Part shown: in pieces, positions 33,886 through 43,940 of the stretch
How the letters are laid out: every line of letters starts with the position of its first letter
How positions within the stretch are numbered: the first letter of the stretch is position 1
NCBI GenBank assembly: GCA_003586115.2
Contig: QVOM02000119.1
Span: 49,253,428 to 49,317,427 of the forward strand
DNA from: Salvator merianae
Lineage: Eukaryota > Chordata > Lepidosauria > Squamata > Teiidae
DNA length: 64,000 nucleotides
Direction: 5' to 3'
Program-made: the position numbers and the translations under genes
The notes under the pieces: model-generated
Database searches by the model: none
Told to the model about the DNA's origin: nothing
What the model saw: the letters and a program-made list of their open reading frames with translations, nothing else

Positions 33886-34386
33886 CATAGAATCATAGAG
33901 TTGCAAGGAACCTCCAAGGTCATCAAGTCCAATCCCCTACTCAATGGAGGAATCACTAGACCATCATGAACAGGTGGCTATTCAGCCTCTGTTTGAAGTC
34001 CTCCAGTGAAAGGGGGACTTACCACTACATGAGGTAATCTGTTCCACTGATTGACAGCTTTTACTGTCAGGAAGTTTTTTTTTTAATATCTAACCTGTAT
34101 CTCCTTCCCTGAAATTTCATCCCATTGGTTCTAATCTGCCATATGGGACAAGTGAGAATAAGTCCCATCCCTCTACAGTGGGATAGACCTTCCGCTGTCT
34201 GAAGACAGCTATCATATCCCCCCCTCAGTTTTACGTTCTGCAGGCTAAACATCTCTGGGTCTTTGAACTGTTCCTCATAGGACTTGCTTTCCAGTCCTTT
34301 TACTATTTTGATTACTCTCCTCTGAACTTGCTCTAGCTTATCACTGTCTTTTTAAAATTAAGGTGCCCAGAACTAGACACAATACT
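33886..34386 (-). mobile_element. CR1 LINE 3' fragment
   Basis: On the minus strand it ends in GACCTTGGAGGTTCCTTGC and ATTCTATGAACC, the CR1 terminus. Coding remnants run parallel to the 8.6 kb copy: RTNGMKFQGRRYRLDIKK, preceded by sequence for the MFSLQ block. Several shifts and stops are present, and a T-run insertion is seen at 34076-34084. 5' truncated within ORF2. Confidence 0.88.
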
Positions 34387-34714
34387 TTAATATCAATGTA
34401 AATATTCTTGGAAAATCCAAGATTTTCCTTAGGCTGAAATTAGAGCTAAATGGAACTGGCAGCAACTGGCTATGGCATAGGGTCAGGAGGAGTGAAGCAT
34501 CATTCCACTCTTTATACTCTAGAACCTCACTGCATATGAAATGCAGAGCACAGAAACTGAATTCCCAAATCAGACTTGCTGATCAGAGATTGAGAATAGC
34601 ACTGGAAATCAAGCCATGTAGACTGTATCTGGCTCAGAATTCTGTGTTTAGGGAGTGATGCTATAGCTAGATATTGCCCTCATGCTAAATCAGCTTTCAT
34701 AGAATGGGTTTAGA

Positions 34715-35109
34715 GGCTGTGCCCATACCAGTCCAGTAGACTGGTCCAGGGGATCTCCTGGAACACCTTGTCTGCACTATGGAATGTTCCACCTGGAAAC
34801 CATGCACCTCCCTCCACACCAGATAGGACACAGGAACAGGCTGCAGTGCAAAAATGGTGCCATACCCCACTTACAACTGGTCCATGTAGTATTTCAGCTG
34901 GTAGACTGGACCAGCAGCTCATGTGAAGAAGCATATGATCCATAGTCCACTATACTTTGGCCAAGATGGCCATGACCATTTTGCTGGAAGTACATTGTTT
35001 ATGAACACAGGTCAAAATAGCCCTGTCTGACAACTTTGAAGGCTGGGAACTTTTATTCACAACCTTCAAAGTTGGGCTGAGATAGGCTTCCCACAATGTG
35101 GATGGGGCC
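34715..35109. mobile_element. Possible DNA element with internal stem-loop
   Basis: It runs from GGCTGTGCCCATACCAG to a right end that reads inward GGCCCCATCCACATTG. It contains the hairpin CAACTTTGAAGG with CCTTCAAAGTTG (35031-35075), also present at 11236, 57637 and weakly at 22437. No convincing target duplication. Non-coding. Confidence 0.4.
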
Positions 35110-35159
35110 TCGGTGTAGGCCAGTGGCAGTCAGGCCCATTGTGAATTGGGTTGCCTGAT

Positions 35160-35345
35160 CTGGACTAGGGTAGTGCAACATAGTGCCCACCATGTGGAAA
35201 GTCCCAGGTCATTTATCCTGTATTTGTGGGAAATTGCCAGTCATGGTATCTATGGCAGGAGGTGGCCACATCTGGAGTGTGGAAATTTGCCTTCCATGTC
35301 CCCCAGGCCAAATCTATGTTGGTCATAATCTCACATATAGACAGT
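35160..35345. mobile_element. Possible family E remnant
   Basis: AATCTATGTTGGTCATAATC, TCACATATAGACAGTGCC resembles AACATAGTCATGACATAATC, TCACGTTATAGGCCCTG at 228-267. The stem-loop typical of the family is not intact here. Confidence 0.3.
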
Positions 35346-35712
35346 GCCTAAGGTGGGATTTTAGGGTCCTTTCACTCTGCAGTTAACTCCAGCTAATCAA
35401 TTGCTAATTTCTTTTAGAACATACTTTATAGTTTTTATTTTTTCCTGATATAATGGAGAGGTTTCTTTGTTCATTCATTCATTTTTCTTCCTTGTGATCA
35501 TAGGTCCAGGTGGCAATAAAATACAGTAAAACAATAAATTAAAACTATGAAGAATAAAGAACTCTTCTTTCCCCCCCCCAAAAAAAATATTTTTATGAAA
35601 TTGTATTGAATCATATTTAAAAGGCACTTATGAGCAGAACTAGAGTCGAGATATTTGTGCTCATTTGCAGAAGTTGAAAATTATGCCCTCATGGAGTATA
35701 TATGTTAATCAA

Positions 35713-36303
35713 GAGGGTTTAGTAGCACCATAGAGACTAACAAAGAAAAAGAAGTTGGAAGCAGGAACTTTCATAGACCAAGGGCCGATTCACACTTTGT
35801 CTGGACACTCACTAGCAAAGTGAATCTGCACTTTGCAGAGGTCCCAGTGTTCGGAAGCATCTGCAGACAGTTAAATTGCTGACCACAGATTGATTGGGAG
35901 CAGCTGGACTGCTCCAGGTCAGCAGCATTCACATTTGCTTGTGGGTGCAAACACTGCAGGCTGTGGTGCAGTATGACTGGGGCTGTGCAGTTGTGTGCTG
36001 TGTCCCTGGTTGCCATGGCAGTGGCCAGACGTTTCCATGGCCACTGTCATGGCGGGTGGGCCAGCATCCACACTGCAAGGGCTGGAAGCCCAGTTCTGTG
36101 CTGTTCCAACCCTCGTAGTTTAGATAGCTACCACACCACTGGGTCTGTTCCAGCATAGAATGGTACCCTGGCAAGTGTGAACAGGCCCTAAGCCTATGAA
36201 AGCTCATGCTACCAACTTCTTTCTCTTTCTTAGTCTCTAAGGTATTACCAGACCCCCCCTTGCTTACTGAACCAGACTAACACAGCTACATCTTTGAATT
36301 CTA
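35713..36303. mobile_element. Inverted-arm retroelement remnant (Penelope-like?) holding element J
   Basis: The left arm (35713-35778) reads GGGTTTAGTAGCACCATAGA, GACTAACAAAGAAAAAGAAG, AGGAACTTTCATAG. The right arm (36193-36258) is its inverse: CTATGAAAGCTCATGC, CCAACTTCTTTCTC, TTAGTCTCTAAGGTATTACC. Beyond the right arm comes CCAGACTAACACAGCTACAT. Sequence of this kind (GTTAGTCTCTAAGGTGCCAC, AGACTAACACGGCTAC) is, from memory, a Penelope-like element terminus in reptiles. The centre is occupied by element J (35782-36188). Confidence 0.4.
35782..36188 (+). mobile_element. Family J element (407 bp)
   Basis: The ends are GGGCCGATTCACACTTTG and, read inward from the right, GGGCCTGTTCACACTTGC. The flanks are CAA (35779-35781) and TAA (36189-36191). 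A conserved inner hairpin, GCCATGGCAGTGGCC with GGCCACTGTCATGGC (36012-36053), recurs at 60337-60379 in the second copy. It sits in the middle of an older inverted-arm element. Non-coding. Confidence 0.72.
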
Positions 36304-36371
36304 TATATGTTAATGTTCCTGTTTTTTATCACCACGACCACCACCACCATCATCACCTCCACCATGATCTT

Positions 36372-36425
36372 ATTATTACTTCAATTTATAACTCACACTT
36401 CCATCCTACAATAAAGCCCAAGACA
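36372..36425 (-). mobile_element. L2-like tail fragment
   Basis: ACTTCAATTTATAACTCACAC, CTTCCATCCTA and CCCAAGACACTTGC resemble, in reverse, the TATAAATTGAAATAA end of L2-type LINEs and SINEs. An AAAAT microsatellite follows. Weakly supported. Confidence 0.35.
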
Positions 36426-36999
36426 CTTGCAAATAAAAATAAAAATAAAATAAAATGAAGTCTACAGCATCACTTTAAGTGGCTGCACAATTAAAAAAAT
36501 AACAGACTACAAGAAAATGTAGAACAGAACTGGGACTGGGGGAAAGCAAGGACAAAGAATGTAGTCCAGGCAATCACATATGAAAGCAAGAGCCACATGA
36601 TCACACTTCATGCCACTTCTGGCCTGGGGCCCTTGCAAGCGAGTGCCCTCACCCTTCAAGTGGGAAGCATGCTGTGCACACATCATCTGTTCCCTGCTCC
36701 TGACCTTGGAAAGTTTCATTCCTCAGCTTCAATGTTTCTGACTGGGACTATTTTGGGAGGCACAGGAAATATCTCTGGAAGTCAGTGACATAAAGTAGGT
36801 CCACACAAGATATAGCACGGCAGCAGGACAGAAGATGGCTACGAGAGTACTTTCTCCCACTTTGCAATTAAAGCACTATTGACAGAGCTTATGACAGGAT
36901 GTGTCTTCAATGAGTGAGTGCAGAGATGTGCAATCCTCAAAACCCTCTAGGACTCTCATGGCACCATTAAGGTGTCATGTGGATCCTGCCAAAGATAGA

Positions 37000-37192
37000 C
37001 TGTTGTTGTTGGGTACCACTGAGTTGTGGCTGACTCTTGGTTGACTGCACACGTACCTCCATGGGCACTGCAATGCAGTATTCTTGGCAGAGATGCAGAA
37101 GTGGGTTGCCATTGCCTATTTCTGGGGAGAGGCTGGGGATTTTGAACCAACAACCTTCTGCTTTCTAGGCAGTTTTCTCTACCACTCAGCTC
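37000..37192 (-). mobile_element. tRNA-derived SINE with BovB/RTE-like tail, near full length
   Basis: Minus strand order: A box GCTGAGTGGTAGAG, an anticodon-arm-like stretch, B box GGTTCAAAATCCCC with one extra A, a body with GGCAATGGCAACCCACTTCT and CTGCCAAGAATACTGCAT, and a tail with GTGCAGTCAACCAAGAGTCA, GCCACAACTCAGTGGTACCC and AACAACAACA. The pol III head plus RTE-type tail is the layout of Sauria SINEs, a squamate family, and is my main lineage clue. Confidence 0.75.
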
Positions 37193-37930
37193 AATATTAA
37201 AGATGTTACCTAGTGAGTTAATGAAACATCTGCAGATGGAGAACTTGTCTTGAAGACTCTTAACAACCAAGTACACCAACCCTGAGTTACAGAAATTCAC
37301 CACTATAGCATGAAACTAACACTTCAAACATATTTAATATCTTCTGCTTTCTGAATATCATCTGCCCCAATGTTCTTGTTGCAGGACAGGCATCGGAGTG
37401 GGTTTTCCCCAGGCAAACAGCTTCAATAGGTACCTGAAAAAAACTGAGAAAAAACAAACTAAAGCAGCAGGTCTTTATAGCAACACCACTCACACCTGTT
37501 CTGCCCCTTGTGCATGCAGCACCGTAGGCTGTGATATCACTCATTTACACCTCATCTTGGCTCTGTTACTGGGATGCTGAGAGAAGAACTGGAGTTCTTT
37601 CCTGGAATGAAGTGAAAGCTACTCATCTCCTTCCTGCAGAGACAGAGCCATTTTTAAAAACTGAAAGGAGGAGATGTCAATAAATATTTTTTTAATTAAG
37701 CAGGACAAAAATTGTGAATTTGGGAATGACTTCTCATTGTCTCTTCAGAACTGTCCATTTCACCTTCTCACTTGGGCTCTTTAGGAAAAAGAACTGCATT
37801 TTGGAGACTTTCCTCTTAGGAATTGGCCATCTGTGCAGGGTAGCCACCTGCCTTCTGATTCTGCTTGCATCGTTCTCAATAAGTAACCGATAAGGAAAGG
37901 AAAATTTGGGGGGGGGGGGGTTCAAGAGCT
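37193..37930. other. No gene; G12 run near 37910-37920
   Basis: No recognised family. A guanine homopolymer of about 11-12 precedes the LINE fragment. Confidence 0.45.
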
Positions 37931-38990
37931 GAGAATTTTGCCTGTTCCAGATGGGGTTGCACTCACTCAGAAGGAGCAGGTACCTTCTGGAAACATCATG
38001 GCCACTGGAGACCCAAGTGACCTCTGTGGCCAGAAGTGCAAATTATCAGCTTTGGCTGTTGCACCAACTGCGCCTCTGCCTGGACAGGGAAAATCTGGCC
38101 ACTGTGGTCTGTGCCTTGGTAGCATCAAGTCTGGATTTTTGTAATGTACTCTATGTAGGGCTATTTTTGCACCTAATGTAGAAGAATTGCAACTGGTGCA
38201 AAATGCAGCACTCAAAGTGTTGAGTGTGGTGGTACCAGCTCAGGCACAAATTATATCTCTGTTTAAGCACATCCACTGATTGCCTATTAGCTACTATGTC
38301 AGATCAAGGTTTTATGAGTGGCATATAAGCTCTTAAACAACTTAGAACCAGGGTACTTGTTAGATTTCCTTCCCGATAAGAACACTGCAATTGTCTGGGA
38401 AGGACCTGTTGTGGCTACCACAAACTACTAAATGGCATCTTCTGGTGTTCCACAGCAGAGTCTTCTCTGTGATGGTGCCTGCACTATGGTATGTGTTCTC
38501 CACAGATATTTGTGAGTTCCCTACTCTTTTCTTTTACCTGATACTTTTCCTGTCATTATCTTCCAAGTAGCCTCATTTGTTTTAGCTGCTGTTAAGCACA
38601 GAAAGGTTACAAATCTAAATAATTTAAATAATCTAACCTATAGATGTTTTGATAGTTTGGAATAGTTTTGATAGTTTACTCTTTGTATATTCTGTTTTTA
38701 TTCTGGTAACTTTCTAATGTTCGCAATTCTATTGTTTTATTGTTATGGCTTTGGCTTCAGCAATAAAGATACTACTACTGCTACTGCATCATTTAGGTGC
38801 CTGTTAAAAACCTATCTGTTCACCCAAGCATCCCAGAAGAAATGAGTGTCTTCTGACTCCACTCAATTTTTATTATTGTTTTAATATGTTGTAGCTTTAA
38901 TTGAGTTTGGTCTAGTTTTTAAGTCATGTTGTAAACTGCTTTGGAATTTTCTTTAAATGAAGAAGTGGAATACATGAGAAATTTTTAAAA
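37931..38990 (+). mobile_element. L2-like LINE 3' part, interrupted
   Basis: The frame from 37951 reads STOP-free for 76 codons and contains TQVTSVARSANYQLWLLHQL, then ATVVCALVASSLDFCNVLY, the C-terminal RT-adjacent block of L2-clade LINEs. Later pieces continue in other frames (GGIQHYV-like region to LRTRVLVRF). The fragment resumes after an insertion at CATCATTTAGGTGCCTGTTA, AAAACCTATCTGTTCACCC and ends with the tail TTGTAAACTGCTTTGGAATT. Dead copy. Confidence 0.75.
38532..38780 (+). mobile_element. Retroposon inserted in the L2-like LINE
   Basis: It breaks the L2 sequence between TCCCTACTCTTTTC and CATCATTTAGGTGCC. Its end reads GGCTTCAGCAATAAAGATAC followed by TACTACTGCTACTG, a TAC-type tandem tail as seen at the 3' end of some non-LTR elements. 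I cannot name the family. The exact 5' junction is uncertain by tens of bases. Confidence 0.4.
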
Positions 38991-39119
38991 CAAACAGATA
39001 ACCGATGCAATCAGTGTTTGAAAGAATGCATCATTCCCTTAGACATCACCAGCATGTGGAAGGGGGGCTCCGAGTAAGCTTGCTGGTCTGGTATACTGGT
39101 CAGTGAAGAATTGCCTTTT

Positions 39120-39378
39120 TTCCCTTCTCATATGGGGCAGCCTTCTCATATGCATGTCCACTGCGCATGTGCAGGCACCAAGAAGACAGCCGCACATGTG
39201 CGGTGGTCACAATCGTGCACTTCTGGGTATTTCACACCAGCGAAATACCTGGATGTGTGCATCACTAAAACACGCACAAACAGCATGGAACCCTGCACTG
39301 TCTAGCCAACAGGCAATAATTCTGGAGGGATTTTCTCTGGAATATCACCTGTTAGCGTGATATTTAGCTGGTATCTGG
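39120..39378 (+). mobile_element. Family E, second part only
   Basis: It shares with 15735-15967 the stem-loop CACTTCTGGGTATTTC / GAAATACCTGGATGTG (39219-39257), the stretch CACTGTCTAGCC and CTGGAATATCACCTGTTAGC then GATATTTAGCTGG. A CpG-bearing ATGTGCGGTGGTCACAATCG precedes the stem. The first part with the other stem-loop is absent. The 85-codon frame here is not a gene. Confidence 0.6.
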
Positions 39379-40289
39379 AACTGCCCTTCGTTTTATGCCA
39401 TGTTACTTTTCCATTTCTTCTCCTCTACTCTTACAGTCACCATTTAAAGTTTTGTATGTAAGTTATCCGCCTTTGCTTATAATTGATTGATGGACTATAA
39501 GTGTTCAAATACACAAATAAGTGTCAGATGCCAGATTGGCAGAAATGAGCTGGAGTCGTGTGAAAAGGAATTCCTGATTATGGGTTTTTAACATTTTCTG
39601 TTATGCAACAGAGTTTACATAACGATGTGTGGCTACTGTATGTGCAAAACCTGTGATTAGTCAAGAGGAAGTGCCTTGCCTGTTAGTGAGCTTGTACCAG
39701 AAAATTCTACTAGAAGCCAATTGTTTGCCAGGGTTTTTTTTGGAGGGGGAAGGTACAAAGTGTGGCAAGTCAACTGAAGGATTTAGATCACAGGTTTGTG
39801 ACTTCAGAGCTGTTCCTCACACCTTGACCTTGAGACGTCCTTCTCTTGTTCTGGCTGCATTGGCACATCTCCCAGATGCTTCAACATGAGGATAAATGGA
39901 GATGGGATGCCCTATGAATAGAGAAAGGGCCTCTCTACCATGTAATGGAGGTGTGGTCTCAATCCTCATGAACAGAAAGGAATGAATGTATATTATTCCC
40001 CTAGCATAACTCAGTATTATATGGTACAGGCTTCTCAGCTGAGAGTCTGCTCAAGAGAGCATGCAGCCAAATACTAATATACTCTTGTTAGGATAAAGCA
40101 TATGGCTATTAACTGCAAGCAAAGGCAATGATAAGAATAAGCTGGCAAGAAACAGAATACTCGCAAGGCTGTAATTTCATGTATGTTTACATGAGAGTAA
40201 GTCCTATCGGCATCAGTGGAATTTACTTTGCAGAAACCAATAGAGGATGCCCAGTTCAATTTTGTTTTAAATGAAACCCCATCAAGATG
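39379..40289. other. No recognisable feature
   Basis: Unique-looking sequence, with an L2-like scrap possible at 39457-39530 (TAAGTTATCCGCC). No gene. Confidence 0.4.
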
Positions 40290-40937
40290 GGGGGAATATA
40301 GTGCCATTATGTCTGTGCTATGGTGGAATTGTCACATGTATCTGTGGCAGCCCAACCATAGCCACACTGTATCCCCCCTAAATCCTGCTATAGGCTATTG
40401 CAGGAAAACCAAACTCTGATGGTGGGTTTTCTCAAAATAGCACGACAACCAAGGCTACATTCACACCTAGGTTTTAATCCAGCTTCAGTCCACTTTGAGA
40501 GTGAGGAAGCACCTCAGCAAAGTGATAAGTTGCTTCTTTTTGGCTTTATCTAACTCAGAAAATGCACCCTTGAGTTAGATAATGGAGAAAGAAAACAACT
40601 AATCACTTTGCTGATGGATTTGTCCATTCTGATGGTGGACTGAGGCTGAATTAAAACTTAGGTATGAACACAGCCTTACAGTCTGGATGGAGCCATCATC
40701 CTGGAAGTGCCCACCAAAATGTGCGGGGGTAGAAAAAGATGGCCATGCATCCATAGTAGTTGTAATTACCCACTCCTGGATATTTCACACTGACAAAATA
40801 TCCAGATGTGTGCGCCACGAGAATGTGCATAGACAGTGCTGCCCCCCATGCTGTCTAGACAACAAGTGATAATTCTGGAGGGGCTATATTCTGGAATATC
40901 ACTTGTTAGCAATATATTGAGCCAGCATCTGGAGGTA
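40290..40937 (+). mobile_element. Family E copy interrupted by a foldback MITE
   Basis: First part with stem-loop GCTATGGTGGAATTGTCACA / TGTGGCAGCCCAACCATAGC (40317-40362). Second part with CACTCCTGGATATTTC / AAAATATCCAGATGTG (40771-40810) and CTGGAATATCACTTGTTAGC. The two parts are separated by the element at 40451-40677. Without that insert the copy is about 420 bp, close to the 15.5 kb copy without its own insert. Confidence 0.6.
40451..40677. mobile_element. Full-length foldback MITE (227 bp)
   Basis: The arms are complementary over almost their entire length. AAGGCTACATTCACACCTAG faces AAGGCTGTGTTCATACCTAA, and further in AGCAAAGTGATAAGTTG faces AGCAAAGTGATTAGTTG and TTATCTAACTCA meets TTATCTAACTCA, leaving only about 16 bases of loop near 40560-40575. 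The flanks CAA/TTA are not a clean duplication. An RNA copy would form a hairpin of about 100 bp. Confidence 0.78.
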
Positions 40938-41157
40938 GCCTGAGAAGGCAGAACAAAGCACTATAGGCATTTCTGAAGGAAGCTGAGCTGCCCAAGTTAT
41001 TTATTTATTTGTTTATGTATTTATGCAGAGTATATTCAGAAAAGTTGCTTTTTTCTTCCTGTAGGAATCTTTGCTGGATCACAGACCCATCTTTGAACAA
41101 AACGGCACTTTCAGTGAACAGAAGATCAAGCTTTGATCAAATCTGCTATGATCTATT

Positions 41158-41224
41158 TTTTTTATTTTATTTAAAATATTTATATACCGCTTCCCGTTAA
41201 AATATATTCTCAGGGCAGTTTACA
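41158..41224 (-). mobile_element. L2-like 3' tail
   Basis: On the minus strand it reads TGTAAACTGCCCTGAGAA, GGGAAGCGGTATATAAATAT and TTAAATAAAATAAA, the standard GTAAACxGCCCTGAG to GGCGGTATATAAAT ending of L2-clade elements. Confidence 0.65.
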
Positions 41225-43516
41225 TATATGGGCTTTCAATTTCTTCGTTAAGTTTATATGACATATTCATTTTTTCTTTCTCTTAAACCACATGCACATA
41301 TCACCTTCCTTTCAGGGGACAGCTTTTGTTGAGTTTTTCCTCATTTATTATGTATTGTGTTCTGCCAGCAGGTGAACACATTTACAAAGAAACAATTCTT
41401 AGAATTCCTTTCTTTAGTCTAAATCTGATATCCTTCTGCGGAATCATATTCCCTATCTTGATAAATTGTTGTTGATACATACACTGCCTGCTGGGTGATA
41501 TTTTTATGGATTATGAAGTGCCACAAACAAATTTCCCCTGCTCTCTGACACAGTTTTGCTCTTTGATCTCTCCTTTGTGCCATTTCTCCGCTGACATATG
41601 CAGGCAACCTGGATATGATTAGACATGCTTAATGAGGAACCCTCTGGGTGAATTTGAGTCTTGGTCATCTGATGTTTTCTCCCTGAATTCGCCTTACTTT
41701 ATTTCAAAGTCTGGGAATGGGTCCCCTTCCTCATTCAGGATTTCATAACGCCAAAGGCATCTCTTTCTTTTTGTCAGATTGGGTGGGAAGCTATATAAGC
41801 AGAGAGGCAGGAAATGTAGCCAATCACAGCAATGGGAACAGTTGCCACAGGCAATCAACCAATCAGAGGCACAGAAAACTGGGCAGATGAGAAGCTAATC
41901 AGCAAGTAGCACCTGTTGTCAAGGAAGGTGTTGTCAGACATGGAAGGAAACAAAGACTGCAGTGTGGAAAAATGAGGTAGTTTTGCTGCGCTTATTTGTT
42001 TAACTGTTTGAATGACTTTTTGTGTGTGTCTACAGATGGGGTACTTTTTCTTAAAGGGAAGACTGAAAAAGCCCTTTCTGATTGCACCCCAAGTTACATG
42101 TCTCCTTGCTCAACAATATGGGGTACCTGCCAATGAGCATGATGCACACTAGAGGCACTTGGGGATGAGGGTCCAAAATCACACTCTATACTGGGCACCT
42201 GCATTGCTGGACATGGATGATGTGGGGGAAAAGTACTTGGTGGAGATGCTCACTCCCAGGGACCTCCCATCATAGCCATGGAGCCACGGCTTCTATTTCT
42301 TATATTCAAATGTGAATGTTTTGCTCAGTATGCAATAAGTGTAAATCTATGTCTTCCTAGGAAACTATTGTGACATAAAGTTGCCTGCAAATCTCTGAAT
42401 TATTACTTCTAAAAATGAGGTCTTTTAGCTGCATTGTCAATATCAGAAGAAAGGTGAGACTATATGCAACAAATGAAATTAGACAGGAAAAGTTATGGGG
42501 AAAAGATCTCTATCCATCATTTAGTTTTAATGAGACAAGAGAAAAAATGAATATAGAATCTATCAGGCAATTAGTTTTTTTTTAACCAGGAGTTCACAGG
42601 CTATATTTAGCCTCATGAGATGCTCTTTTTTGATGCAAGATAAGGGAGATAATTACTTTAAATTCTAACATATTCCATCTGCAGATCTGTCTAATTCCTC
42701 TCCTTCACTGTTTTCCACCTCGATCCTCCATTTCTTTTAAGACTTTGGCACAAGTTAGTTAAGATAAAGCAGGGGAAGAAGACATGTGGTCAATCAATGA
42801 AAAGGATGGCCACGGGGATAGTGACATACCAGTTTTGTTGTGCATTAAAATCAGAATCAGCAGCAGTGAAATCACACCAAAATGTGAATTTGTGTGTCCA
42901 ATGTACAGTATTTCTAAAGAATCCACATTTTTTTTGCTGACTGCATTCCAATCATGTTACTTATTCTAACGGGGGTTTTCTTGTTAAACTGTGCTCAGAT
43001 TGCAGGTTTACAGAGGCCAGGCGTAAGTGTTCCAGGGAAGGGTAAGAGGGCATTGCCTCAATTTTTCCACTTACAGAGGGAAACAATAATTTATAGTGCT
43101 GTGGGCATTCCAGCTGTAAGAAGGTGACCAGAGATCACCTGAGCACAGACCTTTGGAATGGAAAATTAGAGTGGCTCTGTATCCTGCTTAAGAAAAAAAG
43201 AGCACAGTGTGACTGCTGAAGAAAATAGTTCAAGAAACTGAGGTAAGTTGCCTATGACACCACTGTCTCTTCAGTTGGTGGGGGCAGAAAGGGGCAGAAG
43301 TGCTCTTGGAGTTGTTTGACAGTTTCATTGTTCCTGAAACTGGCTATGGCCTATGCTCGGATAAGAGAGGTAATGTGTGGTCACTGCACCCTGGGGTTCT
43401 TATCAGATGGACATTTTTGGCCATCTGGAAGCAGCCCAAGTTGACCAGAGTAGGTCAAGGATGAACAAAATAGGCCTGAAGTCTCTAGAGCTGTTCAGGG
43501 CAATATTTGCACAGTT
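41225..43516. other. About 2.3 kb without recognisable gene
   Basis: Unique-looking. 41800-41910 has three CCAAT/ATTGG-like motifs (AGCCAATCACAG, CAACCAATCAGAGG, GAAGCTAATCAGC) within 100 bp, next to TATATAAGC at 41794. This is promoter-like in texture but no transcript can be inferred. Confidence 0.35.
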
Positions 43517-43940
43517 AGTTTGGACTATGCCAGATGTGGTCTGGGACTGTGGAGTCCACATACCACAGCATTCCTTAGGAGGTGCTGGCCACTTGGGTCC
43601 CAAGCCTGGCCTACTCTTAAGTGTGGAAGTCTTGTCCAGGAATGCTCCAATGGGAGATCACTTTAAATTAACACAACTTTAAAGTGGTCTCCCTTGGACC
43701 CTAGTGGACAGCCATGTGGACAGGCAATGGCAGCAGAAGCGGTGAATTTTGCCAGGATCTGGAAGATGGTTCACTTGGGGCAATTTACTAGTGCACCTCT
43801 GAAGTGTTCCTGGCCTGTAACTTCAGCTCCAAAGGTAGGACTGGATGGGGCGACTGTTTCTGTGGATGACTGCTTATGCAGCCCACAATGACTTACAGTG
43901 CTCCTGGCCCAATTGGCCAGAAATAGTATCCATGCCACGT
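43517..43940 (+). mobile_element. Family K element copy
   Basis: It parallels 57390-57760: GTTTGGACTATGCCAGATGT with GTTTAGACTGTGCCATATGT, the CCACATACCACAGCATTC block, CAGGATCTGGAAGATGG with TAGGTTCTGGAAGATAG, GTGGATGACTGC and GCTCCTGGCCCAATTGGCCA. A strong inserted palindrome, GGGAGATCACTTTAAA with TTTAAAGTGGTCTCCC (43649-43692), is specific to this copy. Non-coding. The ends are uncertain. Confidence 0.5.
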
